NCBI GenBank assembly: GCA_037140715.1
Contig: JBAXDX010000014.1
Span: 1 to 43,911 of the forward strand
DNA length: 43,911 nucleotides
Direction: 5' to 3'
From: JAUZPB01 sp037140715
Lineage (GTDB): Bacteria; Bacteroidota; Ignavibacteria; Ignavibacteriales; SURF-24
The translations under genes and the position numbers were made by a program. The notes under the pieces are model-generated. The model was not told the DNA's origin, did not search any database, and worked only from the letters and a program-made list of their open reading frames with translations. Positions 36,501 through 43,782 of the stretch are shown here, in pieces (the stretch's first letter is position 1; every line of letters starts with the position of its first letter).

Positions 36501-36609
36501 GGAGCTTGATATGTATTTTGTTAAGGGGGTTAAATTGCAGAGAAATGAGCGTTCTGAATTGCCTGAATTAAATGGTGGCGATGTTAATGATAAATCTGTC
36601 AGATGTTGA
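33550..36609 (+). CDS. Membrane receptor: sensory propeller joined to adenylate cyclase
   Basis: The 1019-residue protein has a signal peptide (1-22) and a periplasmic two-component-regulator propeller (about 25-620, many repeats of the form D-x-x-G-x-(I/L)-W-(I/F/L)-(G/A)-T). A Y_Y_Y domain (about 670-735), one membrane helix (about 741-760), a coiled coil and a class III nucleotide cyclase domain (about 815-1000) follow. Metal-binding D826 and D870 are present, as are N942 and R946 that stabilise the transition state. K866 and D935 at the base-selecting positions indicate ATP, so the product should be cAMP. In Bacteroidota this sensor half is usually joined to a histidine kinase. The ligand is unknown; such propellers often sense polysaccharide fragments. 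Confidence 0.93.
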   Translation: MKNRILPIILLFITTITLPSLAQQLAIRNYTVEDGLPLNTIYSILQDHSGYIWLATQGGLSRFDGTVFTNYTTVDGLISNDVGCLYEDKNGSLWIGFSDHGGVCKYDQTKFTKYFIKEEFKNCPVFSICEDKKGVLWFGTKGNSIIKYHNKREIPFEYNNTLISSFIRVIYQDSEENFWFGYGESGNGITKFDGKNFTNFSKKNGLINNNVFSVLEDSDKGIWVGTYNGISRIDKNGINKFETDNGSPKSPVISIVENKNTHAIWFGTMGQGLFKYENGKFYNYSTLNGLTTDFIRSIFFDKRGDMWIGTDNGGLCKLSFEKFVSYTKKDGLPNTSIYGINEDADGNIWVCTDGGGVCKLKGNKLEAFNHGGNLTDLSVYSILFTKDETMWLGTRYSGIFKFNKNRVSNISKKDGLPNELISCIKEDLQGNIWIATDNGLCKYNGHDFRNYFVGDGLVNNLVSNILVDHLGNVWLATKGGISKYDGKSFQNFTIINGLSTYAVLHLYEDHKGIIWFATEGMGIGCFEGNRIKNFTMKEGLTSNLCFSIIEEKFKDKYFLYVSTNRGINRINYDDFQKERFSPKVFKAIDGLPSSEGNQTSVFKDHKGNIWFGSSKGITRFEPYEEPKVYNPDIYITKFKINGKDTTLVNGLVLKPDQNYITFEFAGVYFSSPEFTVFKYMLKEGGGKEDTTEINQRSLSLSNLNYGKYKFSVIAGNSDGLWSTKAATIEFEILPPFYLSKWFLSSAFLLVISLVYGVYRYKTEQVQKRNIELGLMVRERTKELEAEMEKSDELLHNILPGSTVDELKAKGFVKPREIKNISILFTDFKGFTYIAGMLPPDMLVNELNDMFRNFDEIITKHGVEKLKTIGDSYMIGAGLPEEAEDHAVRIIEVGLEMQSYIAERNKTAAIKWEMRGGVHSGTVIAGVVGKIKFSYDIWGDTVNIASRMESAGLPGQINISAYTYMLVKDYYECEYRGKVTAKGKGELDMYFVKGVKLQRNERSELPELNGGDVNDKSVRC

Positions 36610-36623
36610 CCAGGTTCAAAAAA

Positions 36624-36647
36624 AAAGACGCGCAACCGCGCGTCTTT
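36624..36647. terminator. Bidirectional terminator between convergent genes
   Basis: AAAGACGCGC (36624-36633) and GCGCGTCTTT (36638-36647) form a perfect 10-bp stem with loop AACC. Read on the minus strand it is followed by a T-run (the A-run at 36618-36626), making it a strong terminator for the outer-membrane gene. In the plus direction it has only three T after the stem and may also end the cyclase mRNA. Confidence 0.85.
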
Positions 36648-36674
36648 AGAAAAATGTTGATTATTTCTTGTTTG

Positions 36675-38159
36675 TCAGAATTTCCAGCGCGTGTCGAGAG
36701 CTATTGACGTGCGTTTTATGTCATTTGAAAACATGTATTGAAAATCCCTTGTCGCTATTCCAAGGTCAAATACTCCGGCATTAAAACCTAATCCAAATGC
36801 CCAGTTAAAACTATCGTTTCCGCCGAAGGATAAGCCGGTTCTGATAAATGGAACCCAGTCCATCGGTTTCCACTCTGTACCTAAAGAAACTCTTGGTTTT
36901 GTACTGTTACCCGGCATATCATTAAATCCCATATTAAAATCCATAGCAATTAAAAGCTTACCGGGAATAAGTCCGCCGATGACAGGGTCTTTATCTAATT
37001 GATATGAAGCCCCGATTCTTAAAGCTCCCGGCAGGGAAGTGGAAAATTCAGAAATATATTCACCTTTATATTCTTTAATTCTCTTCTGGGCGGTATCGCG
37101 CTGAGATGTCTCGGAAAGATCGGTAAGCGAGACAGAACTGTTATAAGTAAACTTAGCGGCATTAGTATTCCATGTAATATTACCAAGGTCTGTTAATGCA
37201 AATCCAATTATCAAAGCATCGTTTAACTGGGCGGTGAAACCAATGTCAATACCGATACCGCTTCCTGCGCTTGCAGGGAAAGGCCCCATGTTTGCATCTT
37301 TTTTCTGTGATAAAGAATCGAAATCATACTTGGTTCCAAAGTCAGGAGAAACTGCAACAAGTCCGGAAGAATTTGAATTAAACATTATCTGATTAGAACT
37401 TGTAATCATACTGGCATTTAAATTATCGCTACCGGCATAGGCAAGTCCCGTAACATATTTAAAGGAAATACCAAAAGAGAAACGCTGGAAAAGGTTTTGG
37501 GGCATATTAAATGTATTTGTCAGTAGCTCGTTTATATCCCTTGAATATGAAAGACTTATATCCCTCAGGTACCATGCGGTAAACTTTCCGTCTGAAAAAG
37601 AAGTAAGTGTATCGGCAGAGTTGCCGTTCATTGCAAAGTTGGCAAGTCCTTTGGGAAATTTCATCTCCATTGCAAAGTTATCGCTTATAGAGAATCCGAA
37701 AGCTCCGGCTTTATCTCCGGCCTTATAAAATATTTTAAGCAGTGGCATTGAGAAACCTGTAGAAACAGTTCCGCCATCTTCAAACATGGAAACTAATCTG
37801 TTTTTATCCTCAGCAGTTAAAAACCTTCCGATTTTCTTCCCTCCCGGGTTTGCCGGATCAGGAACGCCGCCGAAAAAATAATTATAGTCATTTATTGAAA
37901 GGAAATCAGTTCCTGCCCCAAATGAAATTGATGGAAAGGGAAGAGGGATAATATTAGTTTGAACTTCAAATCTTCCGTTGTCGCTAAAAGATAAATTAGC
38001 GGGGTTTTTGCCAATAGCAAAAACACCAGTTGAAGCAGCTGTATAAGTATTTGCCATGCCGATGCTTTGCGCATCATAACCGGAAGCTGAACCGCCGATT
38101 TGAGCTTGAGAGCAAATAGAAAGAATCAGTAACAGGCTTGTGGTGATAAAAAATTTCAT
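36675..38159 (-). CDS. Outer-membrane beta-barrel protein (PorV/DUF5723-like)
   Basis: A signal peptide (1-19, ending S-Q-A-Q) precedes a protein rich in alternating beta strands, glycine and aromatic residues, ending in a lysine-phenylalanine as outer-membrane barrels do. The start GGSASGYDAQSIGMANTYTA and the phrase AIGKNPANLSF are typical of the FadL/PorV-like group (G-M-(A/G)-x-(A/T)-x-T-A followed by N-P-A-x-L). RIGASYQLDK and PRVSLGTEWKPMDWVPFIRTGLSFGG, here shortened to WKPMDWVPFIRTGLSFGG, fit late barrel strands. It follows the large lipoprotein gene by 105 nt on the same strand, so the two are probably expressed together. PorV-like proteins serve T9SS cargo handling or transport of hydrophobic compounds; which applies is unclear. 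Confidence 0.8.
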   Translation of the reverse strand: MKFFITTSLLLILSICSQAQIGGSASGYDAQSIGMANTYTAASTGVFAIGKNPANLSFSDNGRFEVQTNIIPLPFPSISFGAGTDFLSINDYNYFFGGVPDPANPGGKKIGRFLTAEDKNRLVSMFEDGGTVSTGFSMPLLKIFYKAGDKAGAFGFSISDNFAMEMKFPKGLANFAMNGNSADTLTSFSDGKFTAWYLRDISLSYSRDINELLTNTFNMPQNLFQRFSFGISFKYVTGLAYAGSDNLNASMITSSNQIMFNSNSSGLVAVSPDFGTKYDFDSLSQKKDANMGPFPASAGSGIGIDIGFTAQLNDALIIGFALTDLGNITWNTNAAKFTYNSSVSLTDLSETSQRDTAQKRIKEYKGEYISEFSTSLPGALRIGASYQLDKDPVIGGLIPGKLLIAMDFNMGFNDMPGNSTKPRVSLGTEWKPMDWVPFIRTGLSFGGNDSFNWAFGLGFNAGVFDLGIATRDFQYMFSNDIKRTSIALDTRWKF

Positions 38160-38222
38160 ATTCCTGGCTCCATTATATTTTTCAATATTAATTTAGTGTT
38201 ATTTATTATACAATTCCGTTAT

Positions 38223-38247
38223 GCAATCCCGATTTCATCGGGACTGC
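38223..38247. other. Hairpin between the barrel and lipoprotein genes
   Basis: TCCCGAT (38227-38233) and ATCGGGA (38237-38243) are perfect arms around TTC, with GCA/TGC extending the stem past an unpaired A and C. No T-run follows on either strand. It may be a processing or stability element in the shared transcript, or a small intergenic repeat. Confidence 0.45.
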
Positions 38248-38264
38248 AAAGTTCAACCTGATTT

Positions 38265-40319
38265 TTATTTTTCACTAACGCGATATACTAATTTACCTGA
38301 AGCTTTTATCCGGATAGCATCGGTAATCTTAAATTCTACCGGATTAGCGGTTCCTGATACGGATCCGGACGTATTAATTGCCATTTTAGCGACAATATAT
38401 TTCCCATTAAGGAAGCTGGTAACATCGGAGCCTTTAAGCTCAATGACCTCCTGTTTTACCGCAGGGCTGATTACTTTCCCGTTCGCATCGACAGTTGCCG
38501 CAGGGATTTCGATGTAATCATTTCCGGGTTGTCTGTTAGGAGGCAGATCAATAAGTTTTATCTTTGCAGGGTCAAGTAATGAACCCTGAAATTTAACCTT
38601 AGCTGCAAGTCCATTGGTAATATCAATAGTTAATAATACTGACTGTACTTTCTTAATCTCTTCCTGGTTGCTTATCGGGTCATAGCTTGAAGTGTCATTT
38701 ATAGTTCCGCCATCAATGCCGACATTAAGAGGGAAGCTGATATCAGCATTGCCGGTTATTGAATCAGTTTTAGCAAATGAATATAAAATCTGTTCATAAT
38801 TTGGGTTAATCAGGGCGTTGCCGGTTATTGTCAGCTCGCTGGGGAGACCGGGCGTAAAGCTGGCAAGGAAGTTCTCCATATCCGCGGTTGGAATTGAAAT
38901 AACATTATTTGACGTTACGCCATCGTGAGAAATTATGCCTGAGAATTTAAGAGCGGAGGCAGAGCCTGTTCCTGCAATCTGTCCATCAAACCTGAGTTTA
39001 AGTTTTGAAGTTGTATTTAGATTAATCTTTACGGAAGGATTCTTTAATATTAATTTATCGAACTTAAATTTATCTTTTAAGTCCTTGAGATTGAGAGAAA
39101 CAGAAGTTGATTTTACCTCCAGTTTTGTAGGTTTTACAATTCCCTCGAATCGTTTTAAAGTCATAGGATTAACAGTTACAGTACTGCTAAATGTATCTGT
39201 ACTATGAATTATACGGTTATCTGTAGTGGAATCGGTTTTAACCTGAACTTCATAATCAATAGCGGTTGTAGGGGTTAAAGATTTCAGCACTACATTATTC
39301 AATGAAATATTAAACGTTGGACTTGCCTTTCTCTCTACTCTGAAAGCATACTCAAAAGGAGCAGAGGAATTAGGATTAAGAACAAGTTTTGCGTTAAAGC
39401 CTGCATCGATATTATTTGCACAGTCAAGCTGTATGTTACCGCTTTCTATTTCGATACTTGTATATTTAGTTGAGTCATCAATCTGTACTGTATTGTCTGA
39501 AGTGATTATATTCTCCTTTAATTGTCCGCTAACTTCAGTAATTGACAGGCTAGATAAATTTGCCGAAACGTTTACGGCGGTATTAGGAATTGCAACTGAT
39601 TTTGTCCCGCTGCCATTTGTCGAAAGCAGGCAGTTAAAAACAAGCTGATTATAAATTTTAATGCCTGGAGTCAAATCAATAACAATATTTTTTGTCTGAC
39701 CTGCCGGAATAACAACCTGACTATTGTTGGTTCCAACAGGAACGGTATTATACTTATTTCTAAGACTCATACCTGATAAGGTTAAATCAACCGGAGATGG
39801 CAGATTGTTTTTCAAACTTACGCTAAGAGCACCAGAATTTAATATTATATAATTAAATTGGTTAATCAGGGGCAATGTAATGGAAATTTTGGCGTTGGTT
39901 TGCGAAGGGAAAATTTGAGTGCTGCCAGGAGTAATAGTCGTATCGAAACTAAAACTTATGTCCTGCGACATTATTGAAGGATCCTTGATCTTTATTTCTC
40001 CGATTTTTTGAGATGTAACAGACTGAACTGTCTTATCCAGTTTTACTTTGTCGCCAATTGTTACCGGCTCAATTGTTTTTTTATCGGCATAATACAGCAT
40101 GTTTGCATTTGTCGAACCAGCAGGATACCATTTGATAGAAGAAGTATCTTTTTGGATTACTTCTTTAAGCGTGTAGGTTTTGTCCTTGACAGGAACATTC
40201 AGACTTAGATCCCATGAAGGAGAAACAAAACTTTCCGGCGAATCAACGCAACCATACATAAACAAGGTTGAAAGAAGACCGGAAGTAACAAATAAGAGAA
40301 CAGTGAGTAATTTCCTCAT
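38265..40319 (-). CDS. Large beta-rich lipoprotein of unknown function
   Basis: I place the start at ATG 40319, not at the upstream frame opening, because MRKLLTVLLFVTSGLLSTLF followed by M-Y-G-C is a good lipoprotein signal (C24). The mature part, about 660 residues, is rich in Ser, Thr, Asn and Val. It shows repeated short motifs such as S-L-N-L, V-(D/N)-L-T-L-S-G and (I/V)-I-P-A-G-Q-T-K, suggesting a chain of immunoglobulin-like or similar beta domains. I recognise no named family. A Bacteroidota promoter (TTG, 19 nt, TACTTTTG) sits just upstream. The PorV-like barrel gene lies downstream in the same orientation, so a surface-exposed or periplasmic complex with that barrel is a reasonable guess. 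Confidence 0.75.
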   Translation of the reverse strand: MRKLLTVLLFVTSGLLSTLFMYGCVDSPESFVSPSWDLSLNVPVKDKTYTLKEVIQKDTSSIKWYPAGSTNANMLYYADKKTIEPVTIGDKVKLDKTVQSVTSQKIGEIKIKDPSIMSQDISFSFDTTITPGSTQIFPSQTNAKISITLPLINQFNYIILNSGALSVSLKNNLPSPVDLTLSGMSLRNKYNTVPVGTNNSQVVIPAGQTKNIVIDLTPGIKIYNQLVFNCLLSTNGSGTKSVAIPNTAVNVSANLSSLSITEVSGQLKENIITSDNTVQIDDSTKYTSIEIESGNIQLDCANNIDAGFNAKLVLNPNSSAPFEYAFRVERKASPTFNISLNNVVLKSLTPTTAIDYEVQVKTDSTTDNRIIHSTDTFSSTVTVNPMTLKRFEGIVKPTKLEVKSTSVSLNLKDLKDKFKFDKLILKNPSVKINLNTTSKLKLRFDGQIAGTGSASALKFSGIISHDGVTSNNVISIPTADMENFLASFTPGLPSELTITGNALINPNYEQILYSFAKTDSITGNADISFPLNVGIDGGTINDTSSYDPISNQEEIKKVQSVLLTIDITNGLAAKVKFQGSLLDPAKIKLIDLPPNRQPGNDYIEIPAATVDANGKVISPAVKQEVIELKGSDVTSFLNGKYIVAKMAINTSGSVSGTANPVEFKITDAIRIKASGKLVYRVSEK

Positions 40320-40366
40320 ATAATTATCTCCAATTGAAAAATGAATAAAATTAACTTGCAAATATG

Positions 40367-40396
40367 CAAAAGTAAGAAAAGAACAAAGAAACGCAA
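40367..40396 (-). promoter_or_regulatory. Bacteroidota-type promoter for the lipoprotein/barrel pair
   Basis: Read on the minus strand, TTG (40396-40394) is followed after 19 nt by TACTTTTG (40374-40367), an exact TAnnTTTG box, about 48 nt before the proposed ATG at 40319. The palindrome TTGCA-AATA-TGCAA (40356-40369) overlaps the edge of the box. Confidence 0.55.
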
Positions 40397-40566
40397 TGCA
40401 ATATAGAAAATTTATAGGATTTTACAAGCGACTGTTCAATTAAATCTGTGTCATTATCAGGCTTTATAACTTTTTGTGTAATAAATAATCAATAATTGTG
40501 ATTGTCAGTACATACCTGATGAATGGAAACCGATTTTTCTTGACTTTCAAATGGAGATTATAGATT

Positions 40567-40599
40567 TTTGATTCAAATATTAGCGGGTAATTAATTTTG
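40567..40599 (+). promoter_or_regulatory. Bacteroidota-type promoter for the T9SS cargo gene
   Basis: TTTG (40567-40570), 21 nt of spacer, then TAATTTTG (40592-40599) matches the -33/-7 consensus of Bacteroidota housekeeping promoters. The gene's ATG is 22 nt after the box, with AAGGAG (40609-40614) between them. This is the best promoter match in the window. Confidence 0.65.
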
Positions 40600-40620
40600 T
40601 TTAATTTTAAGGAGTGAAAA

Positions 40621-41601
40621 ATGAAAAGAATGTTAACTTTGGTTCTGTTTTTTTTAGTAATGTATGGTCCTTCTTTTGGCCAGCATAAGTGGCTTGGAAT
40701 ATTTAACTTCGAGTATCCTACGGATAGTACTGGCAACTTTAAAGTTACCCATACAATGAGAAGAGACACTATTACTGAAGGCGTAGATTATGTACTTAGT
40801 AATCCCGCTCCGCTTCCGAGCAGTGGCAGTGCTTTTATGGAACTTTTTACTGCTTTAACCGGCTCTCATTTCGGATTCCCGTCAGGCTCAATACCCGGAG
40901 CAATTGATTCAATGGAATTTCTGATTGCGCAATTAAATCCTGCAAGGGATACGACCCAGCCTGTCGTTCAGAACGTTGTCGGTCAGTCGCTCTGGCTTTA
41001 TTTTGAAGTAAAAGTTCATACGCCGGATTCTACTTACGATCAGGATCATAGCTATTATTTCACTCCTGGTTATGAAGCATATTTTAAAATTCCAATTACG
41101 CCGGAATTAGAAAATATTTTCATAAAAACATTCGGTTCTTTTCCATCGCCGACGGATACGACTTCCTTAGCGTTTGCTTTCTTAAATGATGGACAATGGA
41201 AGAATGATGGAATTGTATGTGAGATGGATTCGGTAGAAATCAGGGCGTATTTCCCACATTTTTCAAAGATTGGCGGTGGCGGCAGAGGATTGAAGATAGA
41301 AACCTCGGCAGTTGAAGAATGGGTTAGTTCAACCCCTGCAAAATTTAATCTGGCGCAGAATTATCCCAATCCGTTTAACCCATCCACGAAGATAGCATAC
41401 AGCCTGCCAAATAGCGGTTATGTTACGTTAAAGGTATTTAATACAATTGGTACAGAAGTAAAAAGTTTGATATCCTCCTACAAAAATGCCGGAAGTTACG
41501 AAGTTAACTTTGACGCCGGCAATCTGCCTTCAGGAATTTATTTTTACTCGTTAAGTTTTGGCAATGAAGTTATAACTAATAAGATGATGCTGATTAAATA
41601 A
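40621..41601 (+). CDS. Secreted protein with T9SS type-A sorting domain
   Basis: A signal peptide (1-20, ending S-F-G-Q) is followed by about 215 residues I do not recognise and by a C-terminal secretion domain (about 242-326). That domain starts FNLAQNYPNPFNPSTKIAYS, has VTLKVFNTIGTEVKSLI and GIYFYSLSFGNE, and ends K-M-M-L-I-K, the standard type-A signal of the type IX secretion system. The cargo part has acidic, threonine-rich segments (YTPDST-like) and no catalytic motif that I can name. It has its own promoter and Shine-Dalgarno. No T9SS core genes are nearby apart from the PorV-like barrel on the opposite strand. The protein is expected on the cell surface or outside the cell. Confidence 0.9.
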   Translation: MKRMLTLVLFFLVMYGPSFGQHKWLGIFNFEYPTDSTGNFKVTHTMRRDTITEGVDYVLSNPAPLPSSGSAFMELFTALTGSHFGFPSGSIPGAIDSMEFLIAQLNPARDTTQPVVQNVVGQSLWLYFEVKVHTPDSTYDQDHSYYFTPGYEAYFKIPITPELENIFIKTFGSFPSPTDTTSLAFAFLNDGQWKNDGIVCEMDSVEIRAYFPHFSKIGGGGRGLKIETSAVEEWVSSTPAKFNLAQNYPNPFNPSTKIAYSLPNSGYVTLKVFNTIGTEVKSLISSYKNAGSYEVNFDAGNLPSGIYFYSLSFGNEVITNKMMLIK

Positions 41602-41941
41602 AATTTGCTAAAAAAAGACTCTCTGTTAACAGGTGATTCTGGGAGTATAAAGAGTTTTGTGTAAATGATTTTGAAAAAGGATATGAAATGTAGCTCCCGA
41701 TGGGGTGAAGTGGAGTATCCTTCTTCAATGGCAAAAATGTTTGCCACAAGACAATTAAAATTATTTTATACAACTTACCAAAAACAAATCTACTCAATAC
41801 TGGCAGAACAAATGCTCAGGAAAAACATAAAACTTTAACTTATTGACCAGAACAGACCCTGACGAAGTTTCTTTTTCAGAAGTATCGCTGTTTAACACAG
41901 TCCATAAACTGTAGTAATAAAAGCTAAAGAAAGTCGTTTGC
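41602..41941. other. Intergenic region with no supported gene
   Basis: I see no RNA gene or clear terminator in these 340 bases. One 57-codon plus-strand frame (41665-41838) opens with M-I-L-K-K-D-M-K and has no Shine-Dalgarno or recognisable relative, so I do not call it. The region begins the insertion-rich right edge of the window. Confidence 0.4.
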
Positions 41942-42199
41942 TTACCGAAAAGAATGCACTTGGGTTTTAAGCCTTGAGTAATAATGCTTCATACAGTCAA
42001 AATTAAGATTGAATTTTAATTCCTGGAATTTGTCCTGAGCTTCCTCCAGTTTATTAAACTTATAACATTCAACTGAATAGCAGACGGACAAAATATGCCG
42101 CCGAAGAATTACTGCGAAATGTTCTTTCCCTTTAATCAGTCTAATTGAAATATTATTAATCAAATAATAGCTCAGGATTTTTTCATCCGTCAATTTCAT
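41942..42199 (-). CDS. Small hypothetical protein
   Basis: This is an 85-residue protein that I do not recognise. A strong Shine-Dalgarno, GGAGG (42208-42204 on the minus strand), lies four bases before the ATG, which supports real translation. It starts MKLTDEKILSYYLINNISIR; the second half, YKFNKLEEAQDKFQELKFNL, reads as a helix, and the C terminus is basic. There is no signal peptide or membrane segment. It stands alone, about 130 bp from a MITE-like element and close to a dead transposase, so it may belong to acquired DNA. Confidence 0.5.
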   Translation of the reverse strand: MKLTDEKILSYYLINNISIRLIKGKEHFAVILRRHILSVCYSVECYKFNKLEEAQDKFQELKFNLNFDCMKHYYSRLKTQVHSFR

Positions 42200-42338
42200 A
42201 ATTCCTCCAAAAAATCATTCTGGTTTTACAAAATTTTTATAACTGCATTGGATTGACAAATAACCGTCATGACAATGCCCTTCTTAAAATAACTTAATAA
42301 AACAAAAATAAATATCCAAACTTCTTAGAGTTAATAAG

Positions 42339-42471
42339 AGTAACTACTCAGCATATTTCTGAGATGTTTATATTTCAGCTCAAAATCACACTTTTAATTT
42401 ATTTTTTAACAATTGAAAAGTGCAGAAATAGTCTAAATTCGACACTTTTAAAATTATGCTGAGTAGTTACT
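42339..42471. mobile_element. 133-bp MITE-like element with perfect 17-bp inverted ends
   Basis: The ends AGTAACTACTCAGCATA (42339-42355) and TATGCTGAGTAGTTACT (42455-42471) are exact inverted repeats. AATAAG flanks both sides (42333-42338 and 42472-42477) as a 6-bp direct duplication. If the outer A/T pair is not counted, the flanks match over 7 of 8 bases (TAATAAGA/TAATAAGG), close to the 8-bp duplication made by IS66-family elements, whose ends also start GTAA. The inside is AT-rich with CACTTTT/AAAAGTG motifs and no coding frame. Confidence 0.8.
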
Positions 42472-42477
42472 AATAAG

Positions 42478-42493
42478 GTAACTACTCAGCATA
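42478..42493. mobile_element. Third copy of the GTAACTACTCAGCATA end
   Basis: The 16-mer GTAACTACTCAGCATA recurs right after the right-hand AATAAG of the MITE-like element. No matching inverted end is visible to its right within the window, so it is either a solo end left by deletion or the left end of a larger element interrupted by the ISNCY-like insertion. Confidence 0.75.
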
Positions 42494-42520
42494 AATAAAA
42501 AAATGTTGTTATAACTCGTT

Positions 42521-43656
42521 AGAAATGTCAGGGTGAAAACTCTTTAAGAATGTCAGTAAATTAGCCAACTTAGAACACCAAAAAAAAGGTGTGGCATAAA
42601 AGAAGAACTGACAATGAGCAAAAAAGAACGGAACCGGATGGCAATAGCAATAAAATGCAAAGAGCATCAGTTAACGATAGAGGAAGGCGCAAAGCTACTG
42701 GAGATAAGTGAGAGACAGATGTACCGGATAATAAGCAGGTGGAAGCTGGAAGGAGATTCTGGTCTGGTTCACCGGTTGCGAGGAAAATCGTCAAACAGGG
42801 GTTATCCGCCTGGTCTGAAAGAAAGCGTATTATCACAGTATTGGAAGAAATAAAGGGATTTTGGGCCCGCGTTGTTTGCGGAAAAACCTGAGGAATGTGA
42901 AAACATAAAGATAAATCATGAGACGCTTCGCAGGTGGATGCGACAAAATGGCATTATTACAAACGAACGTCAGAAACGTCCGCACAGAAAACGGCGGGAA
43001 AGGCGTTCGGCATCAGGGGCAATGATACAGCCTGACGGCAGTCATCATGACTGGTTTGAAGGAAGAGCACCTGTGTGTTGTCTGTTGAACATAGTAGATG
43101 ATGCTACCGGACGCGTGCATTTGATGTTCAGTCCGAAGGAAGACACAGAATCGGTAATGAAAGTGCTTTGGGAATATTGCCTGTAATATGGTATGCCAAA
43201 TAGTGTTTATACTGACAGACATTCGGTTTATTATGAAGAGAATGGAAAAACTGATTTTGTGCGGGCAATGGAAAAACTTGAGGTGCAGATTATTTATGCG
43301 CGGTCGACAGGCAAAGGGACGCGTAGAACGCGGCAACCGGACGCATCAGGACAGACTGGTTAAGGAAATGCGACTGCAGGTAAAAAATGATTACACGTTT
43401 AGTTTTGATTCAGTCCATCATCAGATTGAGCGCTCTGTCGCACTAATGCCGCATCCGGGAGATAATGTCATTGTCAGAGAGTATCTGGACAGGAGCGTGC
43501 ACATATTTAACAAGTCGGGTGAAGAGCTGGTTACCCGGCAGTTGAAGGAGCGGAAGAAACTCAGTATGCAAAGAAAACCTCCGGTGCCTGGTTCTAATCA
43601 TCCATGGCGGAGTCAGCAGGATGTTAAGCCGTCGGCCGGTAAAACTGACATTTTTT
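42521..43656 (+). mobile_element. Degenerate ISNCY-like insertion sequence
   Basis: AAATGTCAG (42523-42531) on the left and CTGACATTT (43645-43653) on the right are inverted copies that bracket the transposase pseudogene and probably lie at or near the element ends. A second internal GAATGTCAG lies at about 42548-42556. I see no convincing target duplication, so the exact limits are uncertain by some bases. The contents are one dead transposase gene. Confidence 0.65.
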
Positions 43657-43658
43657 AG
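42614..43658 (+). pseudogene. Transposase pseudogene, ISNCY-like (DDE integrase core)
   Basis: Joined by eye, the gene encodes about 348 residues. The N-terminal helix-turn-helix has EEGAKLLEISERQMYRIISR, then G-L-V-H-R-L-R-G-K-S-S-N-R and HETLRRWMRQNGII. The integrase core has QPDGSHHDWFEGRAP and VDDATGRVH, then VYTDRHSVYYEENG and QAKGRVERGNRTHQDRLVKE, which supply the D, D and E residues. It carries three lesions. TAA at 42851-42853 stands where tyrosine is expected (K-K-Y-R-D-F-G-P). TAA at 43184-43186 stands where glutamine or similar is expected. Near 43306-43308 a two-base loss shifts the frame (expected A-R-S-P-Q-A-K-G). It therefore cannot make active transposase. The wording matches ISNCY (IS1202/ISDol1-like) transposases as I know them. 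Confidence 0.85.
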
Positions 43659-43782
43659 AATAAATGAGGCAACTACAGTCGGGCAGTTCCCTTCTTCCGC
43701 TGGGTGTACGACAGAAAAATTAGAATTGATTTAGAATAAGATATTTTGCAGATTACCACCCAATAAATATCGGGAGGTGTTG

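Noticed and set aside
41665..41838. 57-codon plus-strand frame after the T9SS cargo gene
   Set aside because: No Shine-Dalgarno, no family resemblance, and length compatible with chance in this stretch.
42570..42836. Minus-strand frame opposite the transposase start
   Set aside because: The opposite strand carries clear helix-turn-helix transposase sequence; this frame is its shadow.
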